A DNA stretch of 64,000 bases from assembly GCF_018882295.1 (NCBI RefSeq), contig NZ_JACVOR010000002.1, positions 868,001 to 932,000 on the forward strand, written 5' to 3'. The stretch is from Polynucleobacter sp. 80A-SIGWE. GTDB taxonomy: Bacteria > Pseudomonadota > Gammaproteobacteria > Burkholderiales > Burkholderiaceae. The position numbers and the translations under genes are program-made. This document shows positions 1 to 9,660 of the stretch, piece by piece (within the stretch, counting starts at the first letter, position 1; each line of letters begins with the position of its first letter). The notes beneath the pieces were generated by a model. It saw only the letters and a list, made by a program, of their open reading frames with translations, searched no databases and was not told where the DNA came from.

Positions 1-434
1 GGATTGCTTTTATCGCTTTCAATGACAGCCTCTACTGCGCCCTCTTGTCGCAAGGCCCAGATGTCATTGACGCAGTCCACTCCGACCTTGAGCGCTTGGC
101 GCATGGTCTCAGCTTTATAGGTGTCGATTGATAGCGCTACACCACAATCTTTGAGAGCCTCAATGACTGGCAAGACGCGATCTAATTCTTCTTGAAGGGA
201 GACTGGTTCAGCGCCGGGGCGAGTAGATTCGCCACCGATATCAATCATGTCTGCACCATCAGCAATCATGCGCTCTGCTTGAGCAATAGCATCACTTGGG
301 GTTCTGAACTTGCCACCATCCGAAAATGAATCTGGTGTGGCATTCAGAATGCCCATGACTAATGGGCGTTGACGTTTACTAAAGTCAAAAAGAAAACGCC
401 CGCAACGCCATGTTGCGGGCAGTGTTTGCTTCAT
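1..434 (-). CDS. folP: Dihydropteroate synthase, N-terminal part (cut by window edge)
   Basis: Catalyses condensation of 7,8-dihydropterin pyrophosphate with p-aminobenzoate in folate synthesis. Only about the first 144 codons are present; the 3' end lies beyond base 1. The translation shows the family signature GILNATPDSFSDGG at residues 28-41 and the loop IGGESTRPGA about 30 residues later, both part of the TIM-barrel active site. The ATG at 434 lies 25 bases after the ftsH stop, so it is probably read with ftsH, as in the usual ftsH-folP order. The first codons form a perfect 9-bp inverted repeat followed by a T-rich stretch (398-420). The start could be internal, but the residues after the hairpin (CGRFLFDF) resemble the N-terminus of family members. 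Confidence 0.95.
   Translation of the reverse strand, partial: MKQTLPATWRCGRFLFDFSKRQRPLVMGILNATPDSFSDGGKFRTPSDAIAQAERMIADGADMIDIGGESTRPGAEPVSLQEELDRVLPVIEALKDCGVALSIDTYKAETMRQALKVGVDCVNDIWALRQEGAVEAVIESDKSN
398..420 (-). terminator. Terminator-like hairpin inside the 5' end of folP
   Basis: Perfect 9-bp stem (arms 398-406 and 412-420, 5-base loop). On the minus strand it is followed at once by GTTTTCTTTTTG. The shape is that of an intrinsic terminator for ftsH, yet it lies within codons 5-13 of folP. It may attenuate read-through from ftsH into folP. Function is inferred; the structure is seen directly. Confidence 0.6.
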
Positions 435-459
435 CACCTTGCTGTTAGCTTGAAGCTAA

Positions 460-2337
460 TTAAGCAGTCGCTGGAGCAGCGCCCGCAGCAGGACCTGGCG
501 TACCAGCAGAATTACCAAACTGGGTTGCTGGTGGTGGCTTAGGAGCACGTGGTGGACGACCTTCCATGATGTCGGTAATCTGCTCAGCATCGATGGTTTC
601 CCATTCAAGCAAAGCAGCAACCATCGCTTCAACCTTGTCACGGTTTTGCTCGAGGATAGATCTTGCCAATGCGTATTGACTATCGACCAATGCACGAATC
701 TCTGCATCAACCTTTTGTTGGGTCAACTCAGAAACTGTCTTCGAGCTAGTACGGCCGAACATGCTTTCAGATTCGGTATCGACGTAGACCATCGTACCCA
801 AGCTATCGCTCATGCCGTAACGCGTCACCATATCGCGCGCCATTTTGGTGGCACGTTCAAAGTCATTGGATGCGCCTGTACTCATGGAATGCAAGAACAC
901 TTCTTCAGCAGCGCGACCGCCAAACAAAATGGCCAACTCTTCCATCATGCGATCTTTGTACAAGTTCACACGATCAAACTCAGGAAGTTGCCAAGTAACA
1001 CCAAGCGCCATACCGCGCGGCATGATGGTGACCTTGTGCACTGGATCCGCCTTAGGCAATACCTTAGCAACGACTGCATGACCAGACTCGTGATACGCCG
1101 TATTACGACGCTCTTCCTCACGCATCACTGCAGACTTGCGCTCAGGGCCCATATAGATCTTGTCTTTAGCATCTTCAAAGTCTTTCATATCCACCGCACG
1201 CTTATTACGACGCGCAGCAAACAATGCTGACTCATTAACCAAGTTCGCCAAATCCGCACCTGAGAAACCAGGAGTGCCGCGTGCCAATACAGCTGCATCC
1301 ACATCTGGATCAATCGGAACTTTGCGCATATGCACTTGAAGAATTTGCTCACGACCACGAATGTCTGGCAAGCCAACGTGTACCTGACGATCAAAACGAC
1401 CAGGACGCAATAAGGCGCGATCCAATACATCAGAACGGTTGGTTGCAGCAACAACGATTACACCGCTATTACTTTCAAAGCCGTCCATCTCTACCAGCAT
1501 TTGGTTGAGAGTTTGCTCACGCTCATCATTACCGCCGCCCATACCGGCGCCACGATGACGACCAACCGCATCGATCTCATCAATAAAGATGATGCAAGGA
1601 GAATTTTTCTTAGCATTCTCAAACATGTCGCGCACGCGTGATGCACCGACACCCACAAACATCTCCACGAAGTCTGAACCAGAGATGGAGAAGAATGGAA
1701 CCTTCGCTTCACCCGCAATCGCACGAGCCAGCAAGGTCTTACCAGTTCCCGGAGGGCCTACTAGCAATACGCCATGCGGAATGCGTCCACCAAGCTTTTG
1801 AAACTTTTGCGGATCTTTAAGGAAGTCGACAATCTCAAAGACTTCTTCTTTCGCTTCATCGCAACCAGCAACATCAGCAAAAGTAACTGTGTTGCTGTTC
1901 TCGTCAATCAAACGTGCTTTAGATTTACCGAAAGAGAATGCTCCGCCCTTACCGCCGCCTTGCATCTGACGCATCATGAAGAACCAGAAACCAATAATCA
2001 ATAAAGTCGGTCCGAGGTAGTACAAAGCAGAAACCAACATATTAGGTTCGTCATCTGCTTTACCAGTCACTTGGACGCCGTATTTCATGAGATCGCCAAC
2101 CATCCAAATATCTCCTGGGGAGATGATGGAATATTTGTTGCCGTCGTTTGGAGTGACTTGCAGTGTGCGACCTTGCACATCAACTCGTTTGACTTTGCCT
2201 GCTTTGGCATCGTCCATGAATTGAGAATACGTGACCTGATTCTGATCTTTAGGCTTATCAAACTGTTTAAAAACAGTGAACAGCACTAGACCCACAATGA
2301 GCCACACACCGATTTTCTGCAACATATTGCTATTCAA
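460..2337 (-). CDS. ftsH: ATP-dependent zinc metalloprotease FtsH
   Basis: Membrane-anchored AAA+ protease that degrades misfolded membrane proteins and regulatory proteins. In the 625 aa there is a first membrane helix at about 8-25, a periplasmic FtsH-extracellular domain, and a second helix at about 102-122. Walker A GPPGTGKT is at 194-201, Walker B IIFIDEID at 249-256, the second region of homology at about 298-317, and the zinc site HESGH at 416-420. The C-terminal tail is rich in Pro, Ala and Gly. The start codon is TTG (2337), with AAAGG seven bases upstream; the alternative ATG at 2325 has no ribosome site, and the N-terminus MNSNM resembles related betaproteobacterial FtsH. The gene follows rlmE, as in many proteobacteria. 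Confidence 0.97.
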   Translation of the reverse strand: MNSNMLQKIGVWLIVGLVLFTVFKQFDKPKDQNQVTYSQFMDDAKAGKVKRVDVQGRTLQVTPNDGNKYSIISPGDIWMVGDLMKYGVQVTGKADDEPNMLVSALYYLGPTLLIIGFWFFMMRQMQGGGKGGAFSFGKSKARLIDENSNTVTFADVAGCDEAKEEVFEIVDFLKDPQKFQKLGGRIPHGVLLVGPPGTGKTLLARAIAGEAKVPFFSISGSDFVEMFVGVGASRVRDMFENAKKNSPCIIFIDEIDAVGRHRGAGMGGGNDEREQTLNQMLVEMDGFESNSGVIVVAATNRSDVLDRALLRPGRFDRQVHVGLPDIRGREQILQVHMRKVPIDPDVDAAVLARGTPGFSGADLANLVNESALFAARRNKRAVDMKDFEDAKDKIYMGPERKSAVMREEERRNTAYHESGHAVVAKVLPKADPVHKVTIMPRGMALGVTWQLPEFDRVNLYKDRMMEELAILFGGRAAEEVFLHSMSTGASNDFERATKMARDMVTRYGMSDSLGTMVYVDTESESMFGRTSSKTVSELTQQKVDAEIRALVDSQYALARSILEQNRDKVEAMVAALLEWETIDAEQITDIMEGRPPRAPKPPPATQFGNSAGTPGPAAGAAPATA

Positions 2338-2445
2338 AAGGAGACCTTTGCCGGATTAATCCGGGAGTTAAAGCGGATTGCTATACCTAAGTATTTGATT
2401 CTACTACCAGCCTTTTTCAAGGGCTGAGAGCTAATTTATTTAATA

Positions 2446-2467
2446 AACCCCTTCTTTTAGGGGGTTA
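2446..2467 (-). terminator. Hairpin at the rlmE stop codon
   Basis: AACCCC and GGGGTT arms around an 8-9 base loop, extendable with one bulged base through AATAA/TTATT. The hairpin begins in the rlmE stop codon and is followed by TATTAAAT rather than a clean T-run. It may partly end rlmE transcripts before ftsH or protect their 3' ends. Confidence 0.45.
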
Positions 2468-3139
2468 TTTAGGTGGTTTGAGGTCTCGGCCAAGCAAAAA
2501 GATTTCCGAGGACTTCGCTCTGGACGCTTTTGGCTTTCTGGAAGCTACCGTTTTGAAGACCTTTTTAAAGGATTCCACGATTTGGCTATAGCCGCTACCG
2601 TTAAAACACTTAATCAATAAGGCGCCTTCAGGCTTGAGGTGCTGAACCGAGAAATCTAAGGCAATCTCAGCCAAAAAAGCCATACGAGCAGCGTCCGCAA
2701 CCCCTACCCCAGATAGATTGGGGGCCATATCAGACATCACCAGATCGACTTTTCCATCGGCATCGGCCGGCAAAAGCGCCTCAAGCGCCTTTAGGCCCTC
2801 ATCCTCACGGAAGTCTCCTTGGATAAAGGAAACGTCTGCAATATCCTCCATCGGCAGAATATCGATCGCAATGATGGTTCCGTCTGGCTTGCCGGATTCA
2901 ATATTGGGATTGTTTTTACCAAGCTCAGTCAGGCGATTGCGGGCGTACTGAGACCAACTCCCAGGAGCGCTCCCGAGATCCACAATGGTCATGCCCGCTT
3001 TGATGAGTCGGTCTTGCTCGTCTATTTCGCTCAGCTTATAGACAGCTCGTGCGCGATAGCCCTCTTTTTGAGCCATCTTCACGTACGGATCATTTAGGTG
3101 ATCCTGCAACCAACTTTTATTAAATTTATTCTTTGCCAC
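2465..3139 (-). CDS. rlmE: 23S rRNA 2'-O-ribose methyltransferase RlmE (FtsJ/RrmJ)
   Basis: Methylates the 2'-hydroxyl of U2552 (E. coli numbering) in 23S rRNA late in 50S assembly. In the 224 aa the SAM-binding motif [10 protein letters not shown] is at 53-62, and the catalytic K-D-K-E tetrad can be placed at K35, D137, K177 and E212, matching the RrmJ pattern. Compared with E. coli there is a short insertion around 75-88 ([12 protein letters not shown]). The start is GTG at 3139. It lies directly upstream of ftsH and diverges from the yhbY-like gene, the same three-gene arrangement as in E. coli, which supports both calls. Confidence 0.95.
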   Translation of the reverse strand: MAKNKFNKSWLQDHLNDPYVKMAQKEGYRARAVYKLSEIDEQDRLIKAGMTIVDLGSAPGSWSQYARNRLTELGKNNPNIESGKPDGTIIAIDILPMEDIADVSFIQGDFREDEGLKALEALLPADADGKVDLVMSDMAPNLSGVGVADAARMAFLAEIALDFSVQHLKPEGALLIKCFNGSGYSQIVESFKKVFKTVASRKPKASRAKSSEIFLLGRDLKPPK

Positions 3140-3277
3140 AACTTACCCACTTTCGGCGTCCATTTTCCTTGTTTATGCCCTACAAGGCAAAAGGAATCGA
3201 CGTAAAACATCTTGATATGAGCCTATATGAGGCCGAAAGCCCTGTTTTACAAGCCCCAATGCTCTATCATCGAGGCC

Positions 3278-3904
3278 ATGACTGCACTTACTATTACCCC
3301 TGCACAACGCAAATCCCTTAAAGCTGACGCCCATGGACTGAGTCCAGTCGTCATGATTGGTGGCGATGGCCTGACCCCTGCGGTCGTTAAAGAGGCGAAG
3401 TTAGCAATTTCTCATCACGGCCTAATTAAAGTACGCGTCTTTGGTGATGACCGCGATGCACGCGTTGCCATCTATGAAGAACTTTGCGACAAGCTTGGCG
3501 CAGCTCCAGTTCAGCACATCGGCAAATTGCTCGTACTTTGGAAGCCGATTGATATTGTTGATGCGGCCCTCTCCAATTTAGGAAGATCTAGCAAGCAAAC
3601 CAAGAAATCATTGCAAGCGCCTCGTACTAAGCGTCAACCGAATCGCGTTGTCGCAAAAGCTGGTGTTCGCACTAGCACCTCCGAGAGATCAGACCGACGC
3701 TCTGCGGCAAGCAAGTCACCTTTTGAAAGAGTTGCAGCTGCAAAGAGCGCCACTCCGAAGAAACGCGTTCTGCGTGCTGATGCTGCTGAGTCAAAGATTG
3801 GTTGGTCATCACCTGGCTACCGCAAAGCTGTTGCAGCACCTGCGCCAATTAAGAAACGTAAAGTACGCATGAGCAGCACGAAGAAGAAATCATTGGGCTC
3901 TTGA
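3278..3904 (+). CDS. YhbY-like CRS1/YhbY (CRM) domain RNA-binding protein with basic C-terminal extension
   Basis: The CRM domain fills about residues 1-95. It includes a family-type GGDGLTPAVVKE loop and the following HHGLIKVRVFG strand, which bind RNA; YhbY proteins associate with pre-50S ribosomal particles. Members are usually close to 100 aa. This one has 208 aa because of a tail of over 100 residues rich in Lys, Arg, Ser and Ala, probably disordered and able to bind nucleic acid; it contains KKRKV near the end. The ATG at 3278 begins the conserved domain, so an upstream in-frame start at 3227 was not used. It is divergent from rlmE and is followed by a good terminator. Confidence 0.85.
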   Translation: MTALTITPAQRKSLKADAHGLSPVVMIGGDGLTPAVVKEAKLAISHHGLIKVRVFGDDRDARVAIYEELCDKLGAAPVQHIGKLLVLWKPIDIVDAALSNLGRSSKQTKKSLQAPRTKRQPNRVVAKAGVRTSTSERSDRRSAASKSPFERVAAAKSATPKKRVLRADAAESKIGWSSPGYRKAVAAPAPIKKRKVRMSSTKKKSLGS

Positions 3905-3931
3905 TGCAGTAAGCATCAAAGAGTTTTTAAT

Positions 3932-3952
3932 AAACGCCGCTAGTCGGCGTTT
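3932..3952 (+). terminator. Intrinsic terminator after the yhbY-like gene
   Basis: Stem AAACGCCG/CGGCGTTT with a 5-base loop, and a T-run continuing past the stem on the plus strand. The convergent DUF4149 gene ends 10 bases further on; the symmetric A/T flanks suggest action in both directions. Confidence 0.85.
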
Positions 3953-3961
3953 TTTTATTGC

Positions 3962-4447
3962 TTACCTCTTGGTAAGTCGCCAAACCAAGGTGATACCCAA
4001 AAGACTCTGCAACATAAACAGAATGCTAGAGGCTCCGTGTAGTCTGCCAAACAAAGTGGCTGATGGAGAAAGCATGACTGGCATGCCTTGAGCTAAAGCG
4101 TTATCTCTAAGGGCATTCATCCAAGGAATGAAGACAAAGGCTGCTGAAATTGAGCACAACAACATTGCCAACAGAAGCCAGCGAACGAGTCTGAATTGAT
4201 TAAGGCCACGATTAACCAAGAGATTGGCCAACACCATTAGGCCGATACACACAATTAAGCTGAGATAAGCCTCTAACTTAAAAATACTGCCGGCCACCAT
4301 GCCGGCGGCTTGGCGGTCAGTCATCGTACTAAAAATAGCTGGGGCGACTAAGTAGCCTACAGTGAGGAGACTACCAACCCATAAACCCGCAATCACAATA
4401 AAGAGTCTTTGAGCCCCCACATGTTTCGGAGCCTCTAAAGTCTGCAT
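3962..4447 (-). CDS. DUF4149 family membrane protein
   Basis: 161-aa protein of unknown function with four hydrophobic segments (about 13-35, 54-72, 83-106 and 138-157), so a small inner-membrane protein. An acidic/polar loop with MTDRQAAG lies between the first two helices. It follows greA by 15 bases in the operon carA-carB-greA, the usual place for this family in Burkholderiaceae. The family name is from recognised sequence style and context; no biochemical role can be given. Confidence 0.8.
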   Translation of the reverse strand: MQTLEAPKHVGAQRLFIVIAGLWVGSLLTVGYLVAPAIFSTMTDRQAAGMVAGSIFKLEAYLSLIVCIGLMVLANLLVNRGLNQFRLVRWLLLAMLLCSISAAFVFIPWMNALRDNALAQGMPVMLSPSATLFGRLHGASSILFMLQSLLGITLVWRLTKR

Positions 4448-4462
4448 ATTGATTGAGGTTTA

Positions 4463-4939
4463 TTAGATATAACGAACTGCGAGGATTTCTACTTCGCGAT
4501 TGCCACCAGGAGCCTGGACAGCCACAACATCACCCTCTTCTTTGCTTATCAATGCGCGAGCAATAGGAGAGCTAATCGAGATCTTATTGAGCTCAATATC
4601 AGCCTCATCATCGCCAACGATTTGATAAGTCAGCTTGGTACCATCTTCTAAGTCTTCAAGATCTACGGTCGCACCAAATACTACGCGGCCATTCACATCC
4701 AAAGTTGCAGGATCAATGATCTGCGCTGCAGACAACTTACCCTCAAGCTCCTGAATACGACCTTCAATAAAGCCCTGCTTCTCTTTAGCAGCATCGTACT
4801 CAGCATTCTCAGAAAGATCGCCCTGCGCACGCGCCTCAGAGATTGCATTAATCACTGATGGACGCTCTACATGCTTTAAGCGATGCAACTCTTCTTTGAG
4901 GAGCTCTGCGCCACGCTTAGTAATAGGGATAGTGTTCAT
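4463..4939 (-). CDS. greA: Transcription elongation factor GreA
   Basis: Stimulates the transcript-cleavage activity of backtracked RNA polymerase. The 158 aa match the family length. The N-terminal coiled-coil hairpin (about 1-75) carries the acidic tip [12 protein letters not shown], whose Asp and Glu residues reach the polymerase active site. The C-terminal FKBP-like domain ends in [14 protein letters not shown]. It is 19 bases downstream of carB and probably in the same transcript. Confidence 0.97.
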   Translation of the reverse strand: MNTIPITKRGAELLKEELHRLKHVERPSVINAISEARAQGDLSENAEYDAAKEKQGFIEGRIQELEGKLSAAQIIDPATLDVNGRVVFGATVDLEDLEDGTKLTYQIVGDDEADIELNKISISSPIARALISKEEGDVVAVQAPGGNREVEILAVRYI

Positions 4940-4958
4940 GCTTCTTACCTAACTTAAT

Positions 4959-7900
4959 TTAATTGAGAGTCTTATGCAGATTCTGCAATGAATACACTTC
5001 AAGAGACTCTTTGTTACCATTTTGCGATGTCATCAAACCATCCATGACTGCGCGTGCTGCACTAATCGTGGTGTAGTAAGTCACATTATTAGCCTGGGCA
5101 CTGGTACGAATAGAGCGTGAATCTGCAATCGCAGTACGAGTCTCGTCAACTGTAGTAAAGACCAGAGAGATCTCACCATTCTTGATCAAGTCAACAATGT
5201 GTGGACGACCATCTTTAACTTTATTGACTACACGTACTGGCAATCCAGCAGCCTCAATCGCTGCAGCAGTGCCTTTAGTAGCTACCATTGGGAAGCCCAA
5301 CTGATGCAAGAGCTTAGCCACTTCGACTGCTTTTGGCTTATCACTATCTTTGACCGTTAAGACTACAGTGCCACTCTTAGGTAATTTAATGCCAGCACCT
5401 AACTGAGACTTAAACAAGGCTTCACCGAAAGTTTTACCAACGCCCATTACTTCACCAGTTGAACGCATCTCTGGTCCGAGAATTGGATCAATGCCTGGGA
5501 ACTTGTTGAATGGGAACACCGCTTCTTTAACGGAGAAATACTCAGGCTTCACTTCAGCTTTAATGCCTTGCTGATCTAAAGTCTGACCGACCATGCAGCG
5601 CGCCGCAATCTTAGCTAACTGCAATCCAGTTGCCTTAGATACAAATGGTACGGTACGAGAAGCGCGTGGGTTTACCTCGAGAACATAAATGACATCCTTG
5701 CCATCGACATTCTGGATCGCAAACTGTACGTTCATTAAGCCAACTACGTTCAGGCCTTTAGCCATCGCCGCTGTTTGACGCTTGATTTCTGCGATCGTCT
5801 CATCAGACAGGGAATATGGAGGCAATGAACAGGCGGAGTCACCAGAGTGAACGCCAGCTTGCTCAATATGCTCCATCACACCGCCGATGAATACACGTTG
5901 ACCATCACTAATACAGTCCACGTCGCACTCAATCGCGTCATTTAAGAAACGATCTAGCAACACTGGTGAATCATGAGAAACCTTCACTGCTTCACGCATA
6001 TAGCGCTCGAGGTCACGACCGTCATGAACGATTTCCATTGCGCGGCCACCCAATACATAGGATGGACGCACTACCAATGGGTAACCAATTTCTTCAGCAA
6101 GCTTCAAAGCCTCATCTTCCGCACGCGCTGTGCGGTTAGGCGGTTGACGCAAGTTCAAGTCATGCAGTAATTTCTGGAAGCGCTCACGATCTTCAGCTGC
6201 ATCAATCATGTCTGGTGATGTACCAATGATAGGTACGCCATTTGCTTCAAGATCCAATGCCAACTTCAAAGGAGTTTGACCGCCGTACTGCACGATCACA
6301 CCCTTCGGCTTTTCTTTGGCAACAATCTCCAAAACATCTTCTAAAGTTAAAGGCTCAAAATACAAGCGATCAGATGTGTCGTAGTCAGTAGAAACCGTTT
6401 CTGGGTTGCAGTTCACCATAATGGTTTCATAACCATCTTCGCGCATTGCTAAGGCAGCATGCACGCAGCAATAGTCAAACTCGATGCCCTGACCAATACG
6501 GTTTGGACCACCACCCAAGACCATGATCTTGTCTTTAGTGGTTGGCTGTGACTCGCACTCGCCATGCTCCGCTTCGTAAGTGGAATACAAATAGGCTGTG
6601 TTTGTAGAGAACTCAGCGGCACAGGTATCTACACGCTTATAAACAGGTACCACTTTTAAACGATGACGTGCTGCACGAACGGAGGAAGCATCAACTCCCA
6701 ACAATTTCGCTAGGCGACGATCTGAGAAACCTTTTTGTTTGATAAAACGTAACTCTGGCGCTGACAAACTATCGATCTTGCGCTGCTTGAGCTCGGTTTC
6801 CATGGTGATGAGTTCTTCGATTTGCTCCAAGAACCAAGGGTCTATCTTGGTCTCGTTGAAAATCTCATCTAAACCCATACCCATACGGAAGGCATCTGCC
6901 AAATACCAAATACGATCTGGTCCTGGCTCGCCGATTTCTTGAATGATGTCATCTAGATCTGTAGAAACTTCATCCAGACCGTCAACACCAACCTCTAAAC
7001 CGCGCAATGCTTTTTGGAATGATTCTTGGAAAGTGCGGCCAATTGCCATCACCTCACCTACTGACTTCATCTGCGTGGTTAAACGAGAATCCGCTTGCGG
7101 GAATTTCTCAAACGCAAAGCGAGGAATCTTCGTCACTACATAATCGATTGATGGCTCAAAGGATGCAGGCGTTGCGCCACCAGTGATGTCGTTCTTCAAC
7201 TCATCCAAGGTGTAGCCAACCGCGAGCTTCGCAGCAATCTTAGCGATTGGGAAACCAGTAGCTTTAGAAGCCAAGGCAGATGAACGTGAAACACGTGGGT
7301 TCATCTCAATGACGATCATGCGACCATCGACTGGGTTAATGGAGAACTGAACGTTTGAACCACCAGTATCTACACCAATCTCACGCAATACCGCAATTGA
7401 GGCATTTCGGAGAATTTGATACTCTTTATCCGTCAATGTTTGTGCTGGGGCAACAGTAATTGAGTCACCAGTATGCACACCCATTGGATCTAAGTTTTCG
7501 ATTGAGCAAACGATGATGCAGTTATCGGCACGGTCACGCACCACTTCCATCTCGAACTCTTTCCAACCCAAGAGAGACTCTTCAATCAAGAGCTCACGTG
7601 TTGGCGATAAATCTAAACCACGTTTGCAAATCTCCTCAAACTCTTCGCGGTTGTAGGCAATACCACCGCCTGATCCACCCATAGTGAATGAAGGACGAAT
7701 AACGACCGGGAAACCTAAGCTGCCAGTTTCTTTTTGAATACGTTGCTGAACTTCATGCGCCTCATCCATCGAGTGCGCAATGCCAGACTTCGCAGAACCG
7801 AGACCAATCTTGGTCATCGCATCTTTAAACTTTTGACGGTCTTCTGCTTTATCAATCGCCTCTGGTGAAGCGCCAATCAATTCGCAACCGTATTTTTCGA

Positions 7901-8222
7901 GAACACCATGACGATGCAAATCAAGCGCGCAATTCAAGGCGGTTTGACCGCCCATCGTTGGCAAAATCGCATCCGGTTTCTCAGTGGCAATAATGCGCTC
8001 CACTACTTCCCAAGTAATTGGCTCGATATAAGTCACATCTGCCATCTCCGGGTCAGTCATGATGGTCGCAGGATTGCTGTTCACCAAAATAACTTTGTAG
8101 CCTTCATCACGCAAAGCTTTACAAGCTTGCGCACCGGAATAGTCAAACTCACAAGCCTGTCCAATCACAATTGGACCAGCACCAATAATCAGAATGCTCT
8201 TAATGTCGCTACGCTTAGGCAT
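4959..8222 (-). CDS. carB: Carbamoyl-phosphate synthase large subunit
   Basis: Makes carbamoyl phosphate from bicarbonate, ammonia (from CarA) and two ATP for arginine and pyrimidine synthesis. The 1087 aa match the full-length enzyme. The first ATP-grasp half is at about 1-400, then the oligomerisation domain, the second ATP-grasp half from about 560, and the C-terminal MGS-like allosteric domain from about 945. The repeated halves are visible in paired motifs such as [17 protein letters not shown] near residue 14 and [15 protein letters not shown] in the second half. The start ATG overlaps the carA stop by one base (TAATG), implying coupled translation. Confidence 0.98.
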   Translation of the reverse strand: MPKRSDIKSILIIGAGPIVIGQACEFDYSGAQACKALRDEGYKVILVNSNPATIMTDPEMADVTYIEPITWEVVERIIATEKPDAILPTMGGQTALNCALDLHRHGVLEKYGCELIGASPEAIDKAEDRQKFKDAMTKIGLGSAKSGIAHSMDEAHEVQQRIQKETGSLGFPVVIRPSFTMGGSGGGIAYNREEFEEICKRGLDLSPTRELLIEESLLGWKEFEMEVVRDRADNCIIVCSIENLDPMGVHTGDSITVAPAQTLTDKEYQILRNASIAVLREIGVDTGGSNVQFSINPVDGRMIVIEMNPRVSRSSALASKATGFPIAKIAAKLAVGYTLDELKNDITGGATPASFEPSIDYVVTKIPRFAFEKFPQADSRLTTQMKSVGEVMAIGRTFQESFQKALRGLEVGVDGLDEVSTDLDDIIQEIGEPGPDRIWYLADAFRMGMGLDEIFNETKIDPWFLEQIEELITMETELKQRKIDSLSAPELRFIKQKGFSDRRLAKLLGVDASSVRAARHRLKVVPVYKRVDTCAAEFSTNTAYLYSTYEAEHGECESQPTTKDKIMVLGGGPNRIGQGIEFDYCCVHAALAMREDGYETIMVNCNPETVSTDYDTSDRLYFEPLTLEDVLEIVAKEKPKGVIVQYGGQTPLKLALDLEANGVPIIGTSPDMIDAAEDRERFQKLLHDLNLRQPPNRTARAEDEALKLAEEIGYPLVVRPSYVLGGRAMEIVHDGRDLERYMREAVKVSHDSPVLLDRFLNDAIECDVDCISDGQRVFIGGVMEHIEQAGVHSGDSACSLPPYSLSDETIAEIKRQTAAMAKGLNVVGLMNVQFAIQNVDGKDVIYVLEVNPRASRTVPFVSKATGLQLAKIAARCMVGQTLDQQGIKAEVKPEYFSVKEAVFPFNKFPGIDPILGPEMRSTGEVMGVGKTFGEALFKSQLGAGIKLPKSGTVVLTVKDSDKPKAVEVAKLLHQLGFPMVATKGTAAAIEAAGLPVRVVNKVKDGRPHIVDLIKNGEISLVFTTVDETRTAIADSRSIRTSAQANNVTYYTTISAARAVMDGLMTSQNGNKESLEVYSLQNLHKTLN

Positions 8223-9424
8223 TATTTGCCTCCCTTATTACCAACAGCGGCAGCATTCATTAGCTCCACAAAACGATCAAATAAATAGGCAATATCATGA
8301 GGGCCAGGTGAGGCCTCAGGGTGACCTTGGAAACACAAAGCAGGCTTATCCTTCCAAGCCAAACCTTGTAGTGATCCATCAAATAAAGAAACATGCGTGA
8401 CACGAATATTGTCAGGCAGCGTATTTGCATCCACCGCAAAACCATGGTTCTGAGAGGTAATCGCTACGCGCCCAGTATCCAAATCTTTTACAGGGTGGTT
8501 TGCACCGTGGTGACCAAACTTCATCTTCAAAGTTTTAGCGCCAGCAGCTAAACCCATAATCTGGTGACCCAAACAAATACCGAATGTTGGAACACCCTTT
8601 TCGATAATTTCTTTTGCAGCAGCAATCGCGTAATCGCAAGGGCCAGGATCTCCAGGGCCATTTGAGAAGAACACACCATCTGGGTTCATCGCCAATACTT
8701 CAGCAGCGCTAGTTTGTGCAGGCACAACCGTGAGTTCGCAGCCACGCTCTGTGAGCATGCGCAAAATATTGCGCTTCACACCAAAGTCATAAGCAACCAC
8801 CTTCTTGATTGGCTTACTGGTATCTAAAGTTCTGTATGCAGGCTTACCGTCAGAACCATGAAGATCCCACTCTGCTTCGCGCCATTGGTACGGAGTCTTA
8901 GTAGTAACTACCTTAGCCAGATCTAATCCAGCCATACCTGGGAAGGCTTTAGCCAGCTCCAGAGCTTTCTTGCCGAGAGTCTCTATGTCATCACCCATCT
9001 TGCCAGCGACGATTGCGCCAGACTGAGCGCCTTTGTCGCGGAGGATGCGAGTGAGCTTGCGGGTATCGATACCAGAGATACCAACTACCCCTGCTTTAGT
9101 CAGGTAGCTATCGAGGCTTTCTTCAGAGCGGAAATTGGATACGCGCTTGGAGAGGTCTTTTACGACCAAGCCGGCAGCATGAATTTGATCCGACTCCGCA
9201 TCCTGACCATTCACACCAACGTTGCCGATGTGGGGATAAGTCAAAGTGACAATTTGGCGCGAGTAACTAGGATCAGTGATGATCTCTTGATAGCCAGTAA
9301 GTGCGGTATTGAAAACGACTTCACCGGTAGTTTCGCCAGGGGCGCCAATACTAAGACCGGGAAATACGGTGCCGTCGGCTAGAGCCAACACGGCGGGAGG
9401 AAAAGAAGGAAGCAAGGGTGACAA
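8222..9424 (-). CDS. carA: Carbamoyl-phosphate synthase small (glutaminase) subunit
   Basis: Hydrolyses glutamine and channels ammonia to CarB. In the 400 aa, the N-terminal CPSase domain is followed by a class I glutamine amidotransferase domain with nucleophile C284 (GICLGHQ), H368 and E370 (QGHPEAS). The start is TTG at 9424 with GGAG five bases upstream; a second TTG at 9415 gives a start resembling Burkholderia CarA but is too far from that site. No in-frame ATG exists near either. The gene follows a hairpin after prpE, so carAB-greA-DUF4149 likely forms one transcription unit. I could not find a convincing promoter in 9425-9602. Confidence 0.96.
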   Translation of the reverse strand: MSPLLPSFPPAVLALADGTVFPGLSIGAPGETTGEVVFNTALTGYQEIITDPSYSRQIVTLTYPHIGNVGVNGQDAESDQIHAAGLVVKDLSKRVSNFRSEESLDSYLTKAGVVGISGIDTRKLTRILRDKGAQSGAIVAGKMGDDIETLGKKALELAKAFPGMAGLDLAKVVTTKTPYQWREAEWDLHGSDGKPAYRTLDTSKPIKKVVAYDFGVKRNILRMLTERGCELTVVPAQTSAAEVLAMNPDGVFFSNGPGDPGPCDYAIAAAKEIIEKGVPTFGICLGHQIMGLAAGAKTLKMKFGHHGANHPVKDLDTGRVAITSQNHGFAVDANTLPDNIRVTHVSLFDGSLQGLAWKDKPALCFQGHPEASPGPHDIAYLFDRFVELMNAAAVGNKGGK

Positions 9425-9603
9425 ACCATCTCCAGTCCCTGCTCCATCCGACGCTCAACACCCCAAAAAGACCAACCCAGGACTGTTTGTGCGGGAGGTG
9501 AGTGTCTTTAAGCGCTAGGGTAATTTATTAAGTTTTGAACCTAGTAATGATACCAGTTTTGCGTATAAACCCTTGGATTCCCAGCCAATTGGGCTTAGAA
9601 GGT

Positions 9604-9639
9604 AATAAGCCCCTGAGTCTTATGACCGAGGGGCTTATT
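9604..9639 (-). terminator. Hairpin after prpE, upstream of carA
   Basis: Perfect 11-bp stem (9604-9614 with 9629-9639) and a 14-base loop. It sits 22 bases beyond the prpE stop and about 180 bases before carA. The minus-strand 3' side lacks a long T-run, so it may be a weak terminator or an mRNA-stabilising hairpin. Confidence 0.6.
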
Positions 9640-9660
9640 TTGACTAAAACTGAGCTAGCT

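Noticed and set aside
646..1230. 194-codon plus-strand open frame antisense to ftsH
   Set aside because: Lies fully within the conserved ftsH coding region, has no recognisable domain and His/Cys-rich composition typical of antisense translation.
3855..3872. KKRKV nuclear-localisation-like motif in the YhbY-like tail
   Set aside because: In a Lys/Arg-rich bacterial RNA-binding tail such a pentapeptide is expected by chance; no evidence of a eukaryotic target.
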